A stretch of 64,000 nt of DNA from Bacteroidales bacterium (GCA_017516865.1 JAFXAU010000013.1:1-64000), one strand, 5' to 3'. Shown: positions 1-9,600, counted from the first letter of the stretch. Numbers and translations: made by a program. Notes: generated from the sequence alone by a model not told the origin.

Positions 1-66
1 AAAGTATGAAAACCAACAATTATTTTTTTCTAAGTCTTGACTTGTGTTATTTTCTGACTTTGCGTC

Positions 67-672
67 CTATATTTTCCCAAGAATATCCCCAGCGGTAATT
101 TCATTCATTCTCATAATCGCAAACCATTGTTTGCCCAAATCTTTGAGCGAAGCTCCAACGTGATATACGTCATCGTCCAAAATCAGAAATCGGTCGTGAG
201 ATTTTTTGTACCGCAAGACAATAATTGGTTGGTATTGTGCGTTGTGGCGGTCAATGTCGAGTTGCAGCTGTTCCAGTCGTTCTATTCGTTGATTTACGGA
301 ATAGCCCTTGAGCAAATAGTCTTTCAGGACACGATTTGCCCATTGACGGAATCGGGTTCCTTTTTTTGACTTGACTCTATAACCTACGGAGATTATCACA
401 TCAAGACTATAATACTTTACTGGTTTATCTGAATTTGCAATTTGCAAAAAATGCAAATTGCTTTTTTCCTCAAGTTCTTCTTCTGCAAAAATATTGGCAA
501 TGTGTCTTGAAACAACAGAAACACTTTTATCAAACAATTCTGCCATCTGGGCTTGAGTCAGCCAGACTGTTTCGTCGTTCATACGAACTTCCAAACGGAT
601 TGTATCATCGGGATTGTAGAGAACAACCTCACCAGTCTGTGGTGCAAGCTGTTGGGATTCAATATTTTTCAT
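67..672 (-). CDS. RhuM-family protein, internally deleted copy
   Basis: This 201-residue protein is the shorter of two tandem RhuM-family genes. Residues 1-46 (ending QAQMAELF) nearly match the neighbour at 859-1719. The following ~45 residues, covering the presumed helix-turn-helix, are clearly different. The LDVIISVGYRVKS block and the last ~65 residues match again. Relative to the neighbour, 243 bp (81 codons) are missing in frame. The join lies at a GCTG tetranucleotide (267-270) that flanks the lost segment in the intact copy. The loss removes the first half of the C-terminal phospholipase-D-like domain but keeps the HDRFLILDDD segment. RhuM homologues are described as virulence-associated or phage-type DNA-binding proteins; the biochemical role is not settled. 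It may be a decaying paralogue or a retained DNA-binding variant. I am confident of the family and less so that it is functional. Confidence 0.75.
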   Translation of the reverse strand: MKNIESQQLAPQTGEVVLYNPDDTIRLEVRMNDETVWLTQAQMAELFDKSVSVVSRHIANIFAEEELEEKSNLHFLQIANSDKPVKYYSLDVIISVGYRVKSKKGTRFRQWANRVLKDYLLKGYSVNQRIERLEQLQLDIDRHNAQYQPIIVLRYKKSHDRFLILDDDVYHVGASLKDLGKQWFAIMRMNEITAGDILGKI

Positions 673-824
673 ATTCTATTTTTACGGCCTTTCCTTTACA
701 TTTGTTACTAATCATGTTTCGTTAATAGGTTGTGGTAAAAATAGGGAAATTTAATTAAAAATTAAGAATTAAAAGGGATAAATTAATGATGGAAATGTGA
801 AGGGTTATGTTTCGGAGAATTGTT

Positions 825-853
825 GTAGGGCTGCCGTGATACGACAGCCCTAC
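825..853. terminator. Inverted repeat between the two RhuM copies
   Basis: Arms GTAGGGCTG (825-833) and CAGCCCTAC (845-853) form a 9-bp stem just 3' of the 859-1719 gene. It has the position and GTAG...CTAC ends of the REP-like palindromes elsewhere in this window. There is no clear T-tract, so it is either a weak terminator or a repeat element. Confidence 0.5.
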
Positions 854-858
854 ATTAA

Positions 859-1719
859 TCACGAAATTCTTCTAATAATATCTTCCGCCTGAATTTCATT
901 CATTTTCATAATTGCAAACCATTGTTTGCCCAAATCTTTGAGCGAGGCACCAACGTGATACACGTCGTCGTCCAAAATCAGGAATCGGTCGTGAGATTTT
1001 TTGTACCGCAAGACAATAACTGGTTGGTATTGTGCGTTGTGGCGGTCAATGTCGAGTTGCAGCTGCTCGCCAATGCTGTGAGTATAAATGGTTGCCGTCA
1101 CGTTTTTGTTTCTTTTTTCAAGCATAAGCAAGGTACTTTCGTCAATGTAGTTGTCAATCAGTACAATGCGGCGTTTTGCTGATTTTATCAGCCGGCAGGC
1201 AAGTTCGTAGGCGTCGAAAATCTGTCCGTCGAAAAAGATTCCTTCCACTGGTGGCAACGCGGTACGGACAAAGAAGTCAATTTTGTTTTCTGTCTGCGTA
1301 ACACGCTGTTCCAGTCGTTCTATTCGTTGATTTACGGAATAGCCCTTGAGCAAATAGTCTTTCAAAACTTTTAATGCCCACTGACGGAATTGCGTACCAC
1401 GCAACGACTTTACTCTATACCCGACAGAAATAATCACATCAAGATTATATAATTTTGTTTTGTATTTTTTACCATCAGAAGCAGTTAGTAAGGAATCCTT
1501 ACATACTGAATCATATTCAAGTTCCCCCTCTTTAAAAATGTTGGAAATATGCAATGTAATGTTGTTTCTTGTTGTTGCAAACAATTCCGCCATCTGTGCT
1601 TGGGATAACCAGACAGTTTCGTCGTTCATACGAACTTCCAAACGGATTGTGTCATCGGGATTGTAGAGAACAACCTCACCAGTCTGTGATGCAAGTTGCT
1701 GGGTTTCAGTATTTTTCAT
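859..1719 (-). CDS. RhuM-family DNA-binding protein with PLD-like C-terminal domain
   Basis: This 286-residue protein opens with the RhuM-type block ETVWLSQAQMAELF and TTRNNITLHISNIF, then LDVIISVGYRVKSLRGTQFRQWA, then a short coiled linker near residues 115-140. The C-terminal ~130 residues resemble a minimal phospholipase-D-like fold: a segment with IVLIDNYIDEST, then H243-D-R245-FLILDD and YHVGASLKDLG. The canonical HxK is HxR here, so catalysis is uncertain. The fold may bind nucleic acid or act as a sensor. It sits directly upstream, in transcription order, of its deleted paralogue, and both have nearly identical upstream sequence. No partner genes are visible. The family call is firm; the function (phage-type regulator or defence) is inference. 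Confidence 0.8.
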   Translation of the reverse strand: MKNTETQQLASQTGEVVLYNPDDTIRLEVRMNDETVWLSQAQMAELFATTRNNITLHISNIFKEGELEYDSVCKDSLLTASDGKKYKTKLYNLDVIISVGYRVKSLRGTQFRQWALKVLKDYLLKGYSVNQRIERLEQRVTQTENKIDFFVRTALPPVEGIFFDGQIFDAYELACRLIKSAKRRIVLIDNYIDESTLLMLEKRNKNVTATIYTHSIGEQLQLDIDRHNAQYQPVIVLRYKKSHDRFLILDDDVYHVGASLKDLGKQWFAIMKMNEIQAEDIIRRIS

Positions 1720-1843
1720 ATTCTATTTTTACGGCCTTTCCTTTACATTTGTTACTAATCATGTTTCGTTAATAGGTTGTGGTAAAAATAGGGAAATTTA
1801 ATTAAAAATTAAGAATTAAGAGGGGAAAATTAATGATGGAAAT

Positions 1844-1869
1844 GTAGAGACGATGTGCATAGTCTCTAC
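1844..1869. repeat. REP-like palindrome (GTAGAGAC family)
   Basis: GTAGAGAC (1844-1851) pairs with GTCTCTAC (1862-1869) around an imperfect centre. It lies between the 3' end of the HAD gene and the RhuM leader. The same arms recur at 17426, 17475 and 35238. Confidence 0.65.
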
Positions 1870-1905
1870 GGAATTTTACATTGTGCATTTGTAAGATCCC
1901 TTCTC

Positions 1906-2763
1906 TTATTCCAATTTCCCTTGATTCTGTTTTTCCAACTGCTTGAAATCGAAATTCGACTTAATCTGCGAAAGTATCGCATTCACAATCTTATGAATTT
2001 CGCCACCCTTTGAATAATCGGCGGCGCAGGCAAAATTCACCCGATTTTCGTGAATCAGTTTTTTCGCCAATTCCTTCTTTCCCTCTATCTGCGGATTGTA
2101 AATTGCTATTGAATTTCCACCGTATTGTTTCACCATCCGCATACACGGAATATCGGTTTCCCCGTCGCCAAAATAAATCATGTGCTTGAACGGAATCGGA
2201 CGTTCGTCTTCGGGTTTGTATTCGTTTACCTTGCTGTTTTCGCTGATGTTCGCAATGCCTTTGTTTATCATAAACAGGAACTGCGTCTTTGTGGTAAAGT
2301 CAACCGCAACCGCCGGCCATTCGGCAATTTCGTCAACATTATACATAAACGAGCACGCATAAATATGCTTGAATTTCGAAGCAATTTTTGTTCCTTCTAT
2401 CATTTCCTTTAGACCCGAAGAATTGATATAATGTTCGACAACAACGTTATACTTTTGAGCAAGTTCTTCCACCACATCGAACCATTCCTCCACGCCTTTG
2501 TATAGTTCCACGCTTTTCCCATAATCAACAAATGCCTGACGGCGGATGCTCTTTCCCGCCATGCGCGACTTGTCAATCATCAGTTTCATATAACAAAGAA
2601 TATTGCTCGCCTCGTGTTTTTTCACAAGCGAATCAACTTCCTGCCAAAACACATCCTTGTCCTCTATGCCTATATCTTTCAAGAAATCATATTCCTGCAT
2701 ATTCCGTGGCGACAACGTGCCGTCGAAATCATATACAAGCGCTACTGTAGGTTTATCCAACAT
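1906..2763 (-). CDS. HAD-superfamily phosphatase
   Basis: This 285-residue cytoplasmic hydrolase has the HAD motif I D12-F-D14-GTL, whose first Asp is the family nucleophile. A motif II-like HYINSSG lies near residue 113, and GDGETD near residue 200 is the metal-binding motif IV. The large insertion between motifs I and II suggests a C1 helical cap, as in phosphoserine-phosphatase-like members. The substrate cannot be read from sequence. It is monocistronic: a TATTTTTG -7 box lies 17 bases upstream, and a REP-like palindrome follows the stop. Confidence 0.85.
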   Translation of the reverse strand: MLDKPTVALVYDFDGTLSPRNMQEYDFLKDIGIEDKDVFWQEVDSLVKKHEASNILCYMKLMIDKSRMAGKSIRRQAFVDYGKSVELYKGVEEWFDVVEELAQKYNVVVEHYINSSGLKEMIEGTKIASKFKHIYACSFMYNVDEIAEWPAVAVDFTTKTQFLFMINKGIANISENSKVNEYKPEDERPIPFKHMIYFGDGETDIPCMRMVKQYGGNSIAIYNPQIEGKKELAKKLIHENRVNFACAADYSKGGEIHKIVNAILSQIKSNFDFKQLEKQNQGKLE

Positions 2764-2779
2764 AACTATTTCTTTTATT

Positions 2780-2787
2780 CAAAAATA
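2780..2787 (-). promoter_or_regulatory. -7 box for the HAD gene
   Basis: TATTTTTG on the minus strand matches the Bacteroidota -7 consensus TAnnTTTG, 17 bases before the HAD start codon. No clear -33 TTTG was found. Confidence 0.4.
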
Positions 2788-2837
2788 ACGAAAGAATCAA
2801 TATAAACAGTCATTCTCACAAAATTATTCTATAACTC

Positions 2838-2869
2838 TTGACAAAGCAATAATAATTTTTATATATTTG
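2838..2869 (+). promoter_or_regulatory. Bacteroidota promoter driving a short RNA
   Basis: TTGAC at 2838-2842 and TATATTTG at 2862-2869 give a -33/-7 pair with 21 bases between TTG and the -7 box. The -7 is a perfect TAnnTTTG. It points rightward into a region with no plus-strand coding sequence. Confidence 0.6.
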
Positions 2870-2875
2870 CATTGG

Positions 2876-2932
2876 ATTGAGCCCCGAGGGACTCTAACCG
2901 CCACCCGATAGATTTATTTATCGGGTTTTTTA
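2876..2932 (+). ncRNA. Putative small RNA, about 55-60 nt
   Basis: A short transcription unit is defined by the promoter at 2838-2869 and an intrinsic terminator at 2903-2932. It lies in the gap between the minus-strand HAD and comM genes, so it is not a leader of either. The 5' part (2880-2895) can fold into a small GAGCCC/GGGACTC hairpin. Its CCCGA (2883-2887) duplicates part of the terminator's 5' arm. I do not recognise an Rfam family; transcript ends are inferred. Confidence 0.5.
2903..2932 (+). terminator. Rho-independent terminator of the small RNA
   Basis: ACCCGATA (2903-2910) pairs perfectly with TATCGGGT (2919-2926), loop GATTTATT, followed by a run of T. On the opposite strand there is no downstream T-run, so it terminates plus-strand transcription. 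Confidence 0.75.
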
Positions 2933-2995
2933 TTATTAGTAATTCTTTCCCATATTTGGGTCATGTGGTATTACATTGAGGAATTTAGTTTTCCA

Positions 2996-4531
2996 TTACC
3001 CAGCCCAATGTTCCCTGTCCAGACTTCTGAACTGGATTGCTTCCGCCAAATGTTCCGGCCTAATTGACTCTGAATTATCCAAATCTGCTATTGTCCGCGA
3101 AACTTTTATTATTCTGTCGTATGCCCGAGCCGACAAACCAAGTTTTTCCATGGCTGTTTTCAAAATCTGACCACAATCTTCGTCAAGCACGCAATATTTC
3201 CGTATCAACTTTGTATCCATTTGGGCATTGCAGTATATAGGCATGCCAGCAAATCTTTTTTGCTGTATTTCACGACATTTTACCACCCGTTCGCGAATAT
3301 CGCCGCTCGACTCTCCTTGCGACTTTTTAGACAATTCCTCGAACGGAACAGGCACAACCTCTATGTGAATATCTATTCTATCCAATAAAGGGCCAGAAAT
3401 ACGGTTTAAATATTTTTGAACCACTCCCGGACTGCATACACATTGTTTTTCGGGATGATTGTAATATCCACACGGACAAGGATTCATCGAAGCAATCAAC
3501 ATAAAACTTGCTGGATAATCAACAGTGAATCTTGCCCGAGAAATATTGATATGTCTGTCCTCCAGTGGCTGACGCATAACTTCAAGAACTTGACGCTTAA
3601 ATTCGGGCAATTCATCTAAAAACAACACACCGTTGTGAGCGAGCGAAATTTCTCCCGGCTGTGGATACGAACCGCCTCCAACCAAAGCGACATCGCTCAC
3701 TGTGTGGTGCGGAGAGCGAAAAGGACGCTCCGTCATCAACGAAACTTGTCCTTGCAATTTTCCTGCTACAGAATGAATTTTTGTTGTTTCCAACGCTTCG
3801 TGCAACGTCAGTGGAGGAAGAATGGAGACAATTCGCTTTGCCAACATTGTTTTCCCCGCGCCCGGAGGACCAATCATAATAATATTATGCCCGCCTGCTG
3901 CGGCTATCTCCAATGCACGTTTCACATTTTCCTGTCCTTTCACATCGGCAAAATCGTACGTGTAATGCTCCACATGCTTGAAAAATTCTTCACGCGTGTT
4001 CACTTCTGTTTTTTCTAACTGCGTCTTTCCCTCAAAAAAGTCAATTACCTGTCTGATATTCTCTACGCCATAGACTTCCAAATCGTTTACAACGGCTGCT
4101 TCGCGGGCATTTTCTTTTGGCAAAATAAACCCTTTGAATCCGAACTTTCTCGCCTCAATTGCCATTGACAACGCCCCCGTAATTCTGTGTACGCCACCAT
4201 CCAGCGACAATTCGCCCATAATTACATACTCGCCGACAGCTTCGCACGAAATCTGCTTCGACGCTGCAAGAATACCGATAGCCAATGTCATGTCGTACGC
4301 GGTTCCTTCCTTGCGAATATCAGCAGGAGCCATATTTATAGTGATTTTTCTACCTGGCAACTGATATCCAACACTTCGTAAAGCCGATTCAATCCGTTGC
4401 TGACTTTCTTTTACCGCACTGTCGGGCAATCCGACCAAATAAAAATTCACACCGCTGACTATATCTGTCTCAACGGTAATAATCCGAGCGTCAATACCAT
4501 TGACTGCTCCACCAAATGTTTTTACTAACAT
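2996..4531 (-). CDS. comM: YifB/ComM-family Mg-chelatase-like AAA+ ATPase
   Basis: At 511 residues this is full length for the family. The N-terminal ChlI-like domain (about 1-190) includes the typical GLPDSAVKESQQRI. The AAA+ core has Walker A GPPGAGKT at residues 221-228 and a Walker B-like GVLFLDELPEF. A CPCGYYNHP segment with several cysteines is typical of the family, and the C-terminal Mg-chelatase domain follows. In naturally transformable bacteria ComM is a hexameric helicase that extends recombined DNA during transformation; in many Bacteroidota its role is not proven. The gene appears monocistronic, with a -7 box TATTTTTG 36 bases upstream of the start. Confidence 0.92.
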   Translation of the reverse strand: MLVKTFGGAVNGIDARIITVETDIVSGVNFYLVGLPDSAVKESQQRIESALRSVGYQLPGRKITINMAPADIRKEGTAYDMTLAIGILAASKQISCEAVGEYVIMGELSLDGGVHRITGALSMAIEARKFGFKGFILPKENAREAAVVNDLEVYGVENIRQVIDFFEGKTQLEKTEVNTREEFFKHVEHYTYDFADVKGQENVKRALEIAAAGGHNIIMIGPPGAGKTMLAKRIVSILPPLTLHEALETTKIHSVAGKLQGQVSLMTERPFRSPHHTVSDVALVGGGSYPQPGEISLAHNGVLFLDELPEFKRQVLEVMRQPLEDRHINISRARFTVDYPASFMLIASMNPCPCGYYNHPEKQCVCSPGVVQKYLNRISGPLLDRIDIHIEVVPVPFEELSKKSQGESSGDIRERVVKCREIQQKRFAGMPIYCNAQMDTKLIRKYCVLDEDCGQILKTAMEKLGLSARAYDRIIKVSRTIADLDNSESIRPEHLAEAIQFRSLDREHWAG

Positions 4532-4566
4532 ATCTAAGCCTTTCCATTTTATGTGTGTTCACTGGT

Positions 4567-4574
4567 CAAAAATA
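4567..4574 (-). promoter_or_regulatory. -7 box for comM
   Basis: Minus-strand TATTTTTG matches TAnnTTTG and lies 36 bases upstream of the comM start codon. No convincing -33 element was seen. Confidence 0.4.
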
Positions 4575-4627
4575 CAAAAAACTTAGAATCTGCGTAACAC
4601 TTTGAAATTATTTTTATAAAACAGTAA

Positions 4628-4647
4628 AGCCGCAAAATTATGCGGCT
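4628..4647 (-). terminator. Terminator of the aminotransferase-ddl operon
   Basis: On the minus strand AGCCGCA/TGCGGCT forms a 7-bp stem followed by TTTACTGTTTT, 34 bases after the ddl stop codon. Confidence 0.6.
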
Positions 4648-4680
4648 CTACCAGATTTTTGATATAGAAATCCTTTGAAA

Positions 4681-5673
4681 TTATGCTTTCTTCTTCATAG
4701 CAATTGCATGTTGGATAAGAGACGCAAAGACTTCTGACTCTTTCAAACCTTCTGCGCGCATTTGTTTTGGAACAATGCTCGCTTTGCTCATTCCTGGATT
4801 TGTATTTATCTCCAAGAAATTCATAACACCGTCGTGCGTAATAATAAAGTCCACGCGGCAAATACCAAAACAGTTCAAATACTTATAGATTTTTGCAGTT
4901 TCCTCTTTACATGCAGCTGTAATTTTTTCGGGAAGCTCGGCAGGAGTAATTTCCTGACTATATCCAGCTTCGTATTTTGCCTGATAATCAAAGAATTCAT
5001 TCTTTGTCTGTATTTCTGTTATTGGGAGAACATGAATGCCATTCTTAACTTCGTAAACACCGACAGAAACTTCAATTCCTTTTACAAAACGTTCGATAAT
5101 GACCTCGGAATCTTCGCCAAATGCCTTTTTAATGGCAGGAATCATTTCTGCTTCCGTCTTCACTTTTGAAACACCGAAACTTGAACCTCCGTTATTAGGT
5201 TTCACAAAACAAGGCAAACCCACTTTTTTTACGATTTCAGACACTTTTATCTCATCGCGTGGACGAAGCAACACAGCATCAGCAGTATTGACGCCAAACG
5301 AGCGTAAAAAGGTTTTCGTGGCATATTTATTAAACGTCAATGCTCCCGAGAACACTCCGCAACTTGTATATGGAATACCCAACAATTCCCAATATCCCGG
5401 CATTTGACCGTCTTCACCCGGAGTCCCGTGAATCGTATTATACACGCAATCAAACGTAATTTTCTTGCCTTTGTACATAAAAGAGAAATCACTTTTATCT
5501 ATTGGTATTTCGCCATCTTGCGTTTGTACCATCCAGTCGCCGTGAGAGATAAAAACCGTATAGACATCGAATTTGTTAGAATCTATCATTCCGCTAACTT
5601 GAACGGCACTATTCTTCGATATATCTGATTCCGAAGTAAAACTTCCTCCAACAACTGCAATCTTTTGTTTCAT
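4681..5673 (-). CDS. ddl: D-alanine--D-alanine ligase
   Basis: This 330-residue ATP-grasp enzyme joins two D-alanines for peptidoglycan precursors in the cytoplasm. Family landmarks are the N-terminal GGSFTSESDIS (the G-G-x-SxE-type substrate loop), NTIHGTPGEDG near residue 80, the ATP-grasp segment FVKPNNGGSSFGVSKV, EVSVGVYE, CRVDFI, and the Mg-binding FLEINTNPGM near residue 290. The length is normal. Its start lies 4 bases after the stop of the class IV aminotransferase, so the two are probably one operon ending at the hairpin 4628-4647. Confidence 0.95.
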   Translation of the reverse strand: MKQKIAVVGGSFTSESDISKNSAVQVSGMIDSNKFDVYTVFISHGDWMVQTQDGEIPIDKSDFSFMYKGKKITFDCVYNTIHGTPGEDGQMPGYWELLGIPYTSCGVFSGALTFNKYATKTFLRSFGVNTADAVLLRPRDEIKVSEIVKKVGLPCFVKPNNGGSSFGVSKVKTEAEMIPAIKKAFGEDSEVIIERFVKGIEVSVGVYEVKNGIHVLPITEIQTKNEFFDYQAKYEAGYSQEITPAELPEKITAACKEETAKIYKYLNCFGICRVDFIITHDGVMNFLEINTNPGMSKASIVPKQMRAEGLKESEVFASLIQHAIAMKKKA

Positions 5674-5677
5674 TTTA

Positions 5678-6493
5678 TTACTTTTTATGTTTTTGTATAT
5701 ATTCTGCTATTTGCTTATCGTACGCCTGTGCCAACCGTTTAACAACATCATTGTTGACATTAAATTGAATATCTTCAACATTGCGTATTGGAAGGACTTT
5801 GGGCGACGTTCCCGATATAAAAGCCGCATCGAACGTTTTAAGTTCCGAAAGCCCAATTTTTCGTTCTTCCAAAGGAATCTGCAACTCTTTTATCAAATCT
5901 ATTATTTGCAGGCGTGTTATTCCGCACAAAACGTCTTGTGCCATTGCCGTGACAATGGTACCGTCTTTTACAAAAAAAGTATTTGACTTACTGCCTTCCG
6001 TCACATTCTTTTCGTGGTCGACCAATAAAACTTCGTAAACTCCAGTTTCTGCAATTTTCTTATACGCATTGGTTTTTACCGCGGCTTCCTGTTTTACATT
6101 TGGATTAGCACGCTCTCCCTCGAACACACCACAAGCCACACCCTGCGAATACATTTCAGCCGTTGGATAAGAATGATGGATTTCGTAAACCAAAAATTGT
6201 GTTTCGGTAGAAATACTGTAAACACAACGAATATTGCCTTCATGTACGCCATATCGTGAGATGAACATATTCACTGCATTCCCGAACACAGATTCATCGA
6301 AAGGTCTTTCTCGCCCTGACAAATCAAAACAATTAAAGAAGCGACGAGAATGGTCTTCCAAAAACAAAGGTACGCCGTCCATCACCCGCAATACATCGTA
6401 AATCACAACTGCACCTGTCGGAACAGAAACGTTTTCGGCAGGAATCAGCGAACCATCTTTTAGGATACTCGAAGAAATACAATCTTTGACCAT
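5678..6493 (-). CDS. Class IV PLP-dependent aminotransferase
   Basis: This 271-residue fold-type IV PLP enzyme (branched-chain, D-amino-acid or aminodeoxychorismate-lyase type) has its expected Schiff-base lysine at K140 (VKTNAY). The cofactor motif VTEGSKSNTFFV and ITRLQIIDL follow, as in family members. The ATG at 6493 is preferred over an upstream in-frame TTG at 6499. The -7 box TACTTTTG lies 20 bases upstream. Substrate is not decidable from sequence. Because ddl starts 4 bases downstream, a D-amino-acid transaminase supplying the ligase is an attractive inference; a PabC-type lyase is an alternative. Confidence 0.8.
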   Translation of the reverse strand: MVKDCISSSILKDGSLIPAENVSVPTGAVVIYDVLRVMDGVPLFLEDHSRRFFNCFDLSGRERPFDESVFGNAVNMFISRYGVHEGNIRCVYSISTETQFLVYEIHHSYPTAEMYSQGVACGVFEGERANPNVKQEAAVKTNAYKKIAETGVYEVLLVDHEKNVTEGSKSNTFFVKDGTIVTAMAQDVLCGITRLQIIDLIKELQIPLEERKIGLSELKTFDAAFISGTSPKVLPIRNVEDIQFNVNNDVVKRLAQAYDKQIAEYIQKHKK

Positions 6494-6512
6494 AATCAAA
6501 CTTTCTGACGCC

Positions 6513-6520
6513 CAAAAGTA
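6513..6520 (-). promoter_or_regulatory. -7 box for the aminotransferase-ddl operon
   Basis: Minus-strand TACTTTTG fits TAnnTTTG and sits 20 bases before the ATG at 6493. Confidence 0.45.
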
Positions 6521-6577
6521 TTAAAAAGTGTTTAGAGTAGAAAGCAAAAGACAAATTTCATTTACAAAAATAAAAAA

Positions 6578-6601
6578 GAAGGCCGCCGATTGGCAGCCTT
6601 C
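6578..6601 (-). terminator. Terminator of the giant GH8 gene
   Basis: On the minus strand GAAGGC and GCC pair with GGC and GCCTTC around a 4-base loop, with one mismatch. A TTTTTTATTTTTG tract follows. It lies 24 bases after the stop codon of the 3545-residue gene. Confidence 0.8.
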
Positions 6602-6624
6602 CTTTTCCTAATATGGGCGATTTG

Positions 6625-9600
6625 TTATTTTACAAATCCCTTTACAACTGTTCCATTTTCAGTTTCGATAATTACTCGGTAAACACCTTGAGCGAACATA
6701 GAAGTATTGATTTCTATTTCATCGCCAGCGGCCATTTCCTGAGCAACAACCTTACCTGTTATAGAAACAATCTTAACAGATACCATGTTGTCAGCTTCGA
6801 TAGTTACAAAGTTTGTAACCTTCGTCGGGAATACTTTTGCATCGACAACAGCAACGTCTTCAACCGCTTGAGGAGGAACTATATCTGCACCCATTGCAAT
6901 GATTGCTTTAGCCAAACGAGTAGCAGCCGCATCAACTTCTTCCTGTGTCGGGAATCTGTGTTCCTGTTGTTCAGCAAAGCGTACTGCAAATGCTTCAGTA
7001 GCAGCTGCCTCGTACTCGTTGTTTATAAGAGGAGAAATTTGACCTCTACCCCATCCAACTTGAATTTCGCCTGACTTAATCTTGTCACGAACTGCATAAA
7101 CACCCCATGAAGGATCGAATATCAACTTATCCAAATATGTCATATCGGCACGAACTGGAGTCACAGTTATCGTTATTGAAGTCGATACATTGTCACGAGG
7201 AGCTGTAATTGTGATTGTAGCTTGACCTACGCCAACTGCTGTAACAACACCATTAGAAGATACTGTAGCAACTGTTTCGTCGCTTGACGAGTAAACAACG
7301 TCTTGATATGTTGCTGTTGCAGGTACAATTACAGGTTTAATAGTTACCTCTTGGTTAATTTCCACTTCAGAAGAACGTGCAGTAATGCTACTTACAGGAA
7401 TTGCCTGTACAGTCACATATGTGTAACCCGTTACACCTGAGCCATCAACCGCAGTTGCAGTGATTTGAGCCATACCAGCCGAAACTGCTGTTACCAAACC
7501 TGTAGCGGAAACTGTAGCAACATTGTTGTCGCTTGATTCCCAAGTAACAGCCTTGTTAGTAGCCGTACTTTCACCAACTATTGCCGACATCTGAGCCTTA
7601 TTTCCGACATTCAACATGTTGTTACCCGTTACAGAAATGTTCTTAACCAATTCAGTAACTTCAACTTCGATAGTCTTCATTACCGAAGGGTTGTCCAAAG
7701 ACTTGATAGTCAACGTAGCTTTACCACCTTGGTTGCCGCTTACCGTAATAATACCGTCTCCATTATCTACATACGAGAAGATACTTGAACTTGCAACCAA
7801 TGCATATCTTGTCTGAGTAGTATTTTCAGGACTGTAAGAAATCTTCAACGTCTGATTTCCAGTGCCTGCCGTTACCTCGATAGAACTTACCGATACAGAG
7901 ATTGCTTGTACTGGTACAGTTTGTTTAAGAACGGTTACCACACATTCGTTTGATTTTACAGCATTGATATCGTTTGCAGTTGCTATTACCACGAATTGGT
8001 CACCTTCAACGCCTGTAATTGTCAAATCACCTGTTAGAGGATTAATTGAACCTCCGTTTCCAGACTTGATTGACCATGTATACGTAACATCATCTGCATC
8101 AGAAGGAGTTACAACTGCATCTTTCATGATGTATGAAGAACCAGCCTCCAAACTCAAAGCATTTTCGATTGTAATTGCTGATACATATTTAGGATCTTTT
8201 ACCAACAATACTGTTACAGTAGCCGATTTAGATGTTCCGTCAGCAGTTGTTACTGTTGCAGTAATCTTAACTTCACGTCTTGCAGAAGTTGTTTTACCAG
8301 AAACAACACCCGTTGTTGCGTCAACATCTACATAACTACTTGTTGTCTTCCAAACAACGCTTGAAACTGAAGCATTTGCAGGAGAGTAAGACAAGTATTG
8401 AGACAAATCCAATGTACCAGATTCAGTTACCGTGTACTCACCATCAGCAATTGTAACGCTTTCAACTGGGAAGATTTGGTCAACAATTGTTACTGTTGCA
8501 CTACCTGTTACACCAGAACCGTCGTTTGCAGTAGCAATCACATCAAATGTATCACCTGAATTTCCAATTACCGTTACATTACCTTGTTGGTCAATTGTAG
8601 CATTAGAGTTAGAAACCGACCACTTGTATGTAACATCGTCAGCATCGGATGGTGTCACCGTAGCAGTAGCCTTGAATGAACCGTTTTCTTGAACTGACAT
8701 TGGTGCAGTCACTGTAATTGCTGTTACAGGGATAGGACCTTTCAAGATAGTTATTGTTGTATTTGCAGTCTTAGTAACACCACCAGCAGTTACTGTTACA
8801 GTCACTGTTACATCGGTGTTAGTTCTAACTGCACCTGCAGTCAATACACCATTTTCAATAGAAGCGTTGGTTGATGGAGAAACAGACCATGTAATTTCTG
8901 GATCTGTAGCTCCTTCAGGATTGATAGTTACGAAACCTGAAAGATCTGTTTCGCTACTTGACTCAACTGATGTTGGAACGCCAGCTGCAAATTCTACGCC
9001 CGAAACAGGAACGATAGCTTTTACAACCTTAACGTTACAAGATGCTTCCATGCCTTCAGTGTATGTAGATTTCACTGTTATCACAGCTGTACCTTCAGCC
9101 ACAGCTTTAAGTTCACCATTTGCCGATACTGTTACAACTGATTCATTGCTTGATTCCCAAGCAACAGTCTTGTTGTAGATACCTTCAGCAGGAAGAATTG
9201 TTACAACAAATGAAGAATACGTGTCACCTGCTGTCAATGTTATGTCTGACTTATTCAAAGTAACTGATGTTACAGCAGGATCTGAACAATCCTTAACGAT
9301 GAACGATACTTCAGGAGCAGCACCCGTACATTGATTTTCATCAGTGTAAGAATAAGATACCGTGAATGTACCTTCGCCAAGTGAACTTGGAACGAAGCTC
9401 GTAGCAGCATTACCATTAATCTTGAATGAACCACCTACAGGGCTTGCAGCCAAAGGAACTTCAACAGCAGAGCTTACGCAGTATTCAGCGTCAAGCGTGA
9501 TTTCTGGAGTTGGCAATTCTTTTACTGTCAATGTAGCCGTAGCAGCAGCCGACGTACAACCGTCAACAGTTTGTGTTACTGTATAAGAGTAATCCTTAGC

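Larger units (their letters stand above)
67..1844. repeat. Tandem duplication of the RhuM gene and its leader
   Basis: Copy 1 spans about 67-797 and copy 2 about 859-1844. The upstream regions (about 670-797 and 1717-1844) are almost base-for-base identical, including the text from the start codon through ATTAAAAATTAAGAATTAA and ATGATGGAAATGT. Identity is interrupted by the divergent helix-turn-helix segment and the 243-bp deletion in copy 1. Confidence 0.9.
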
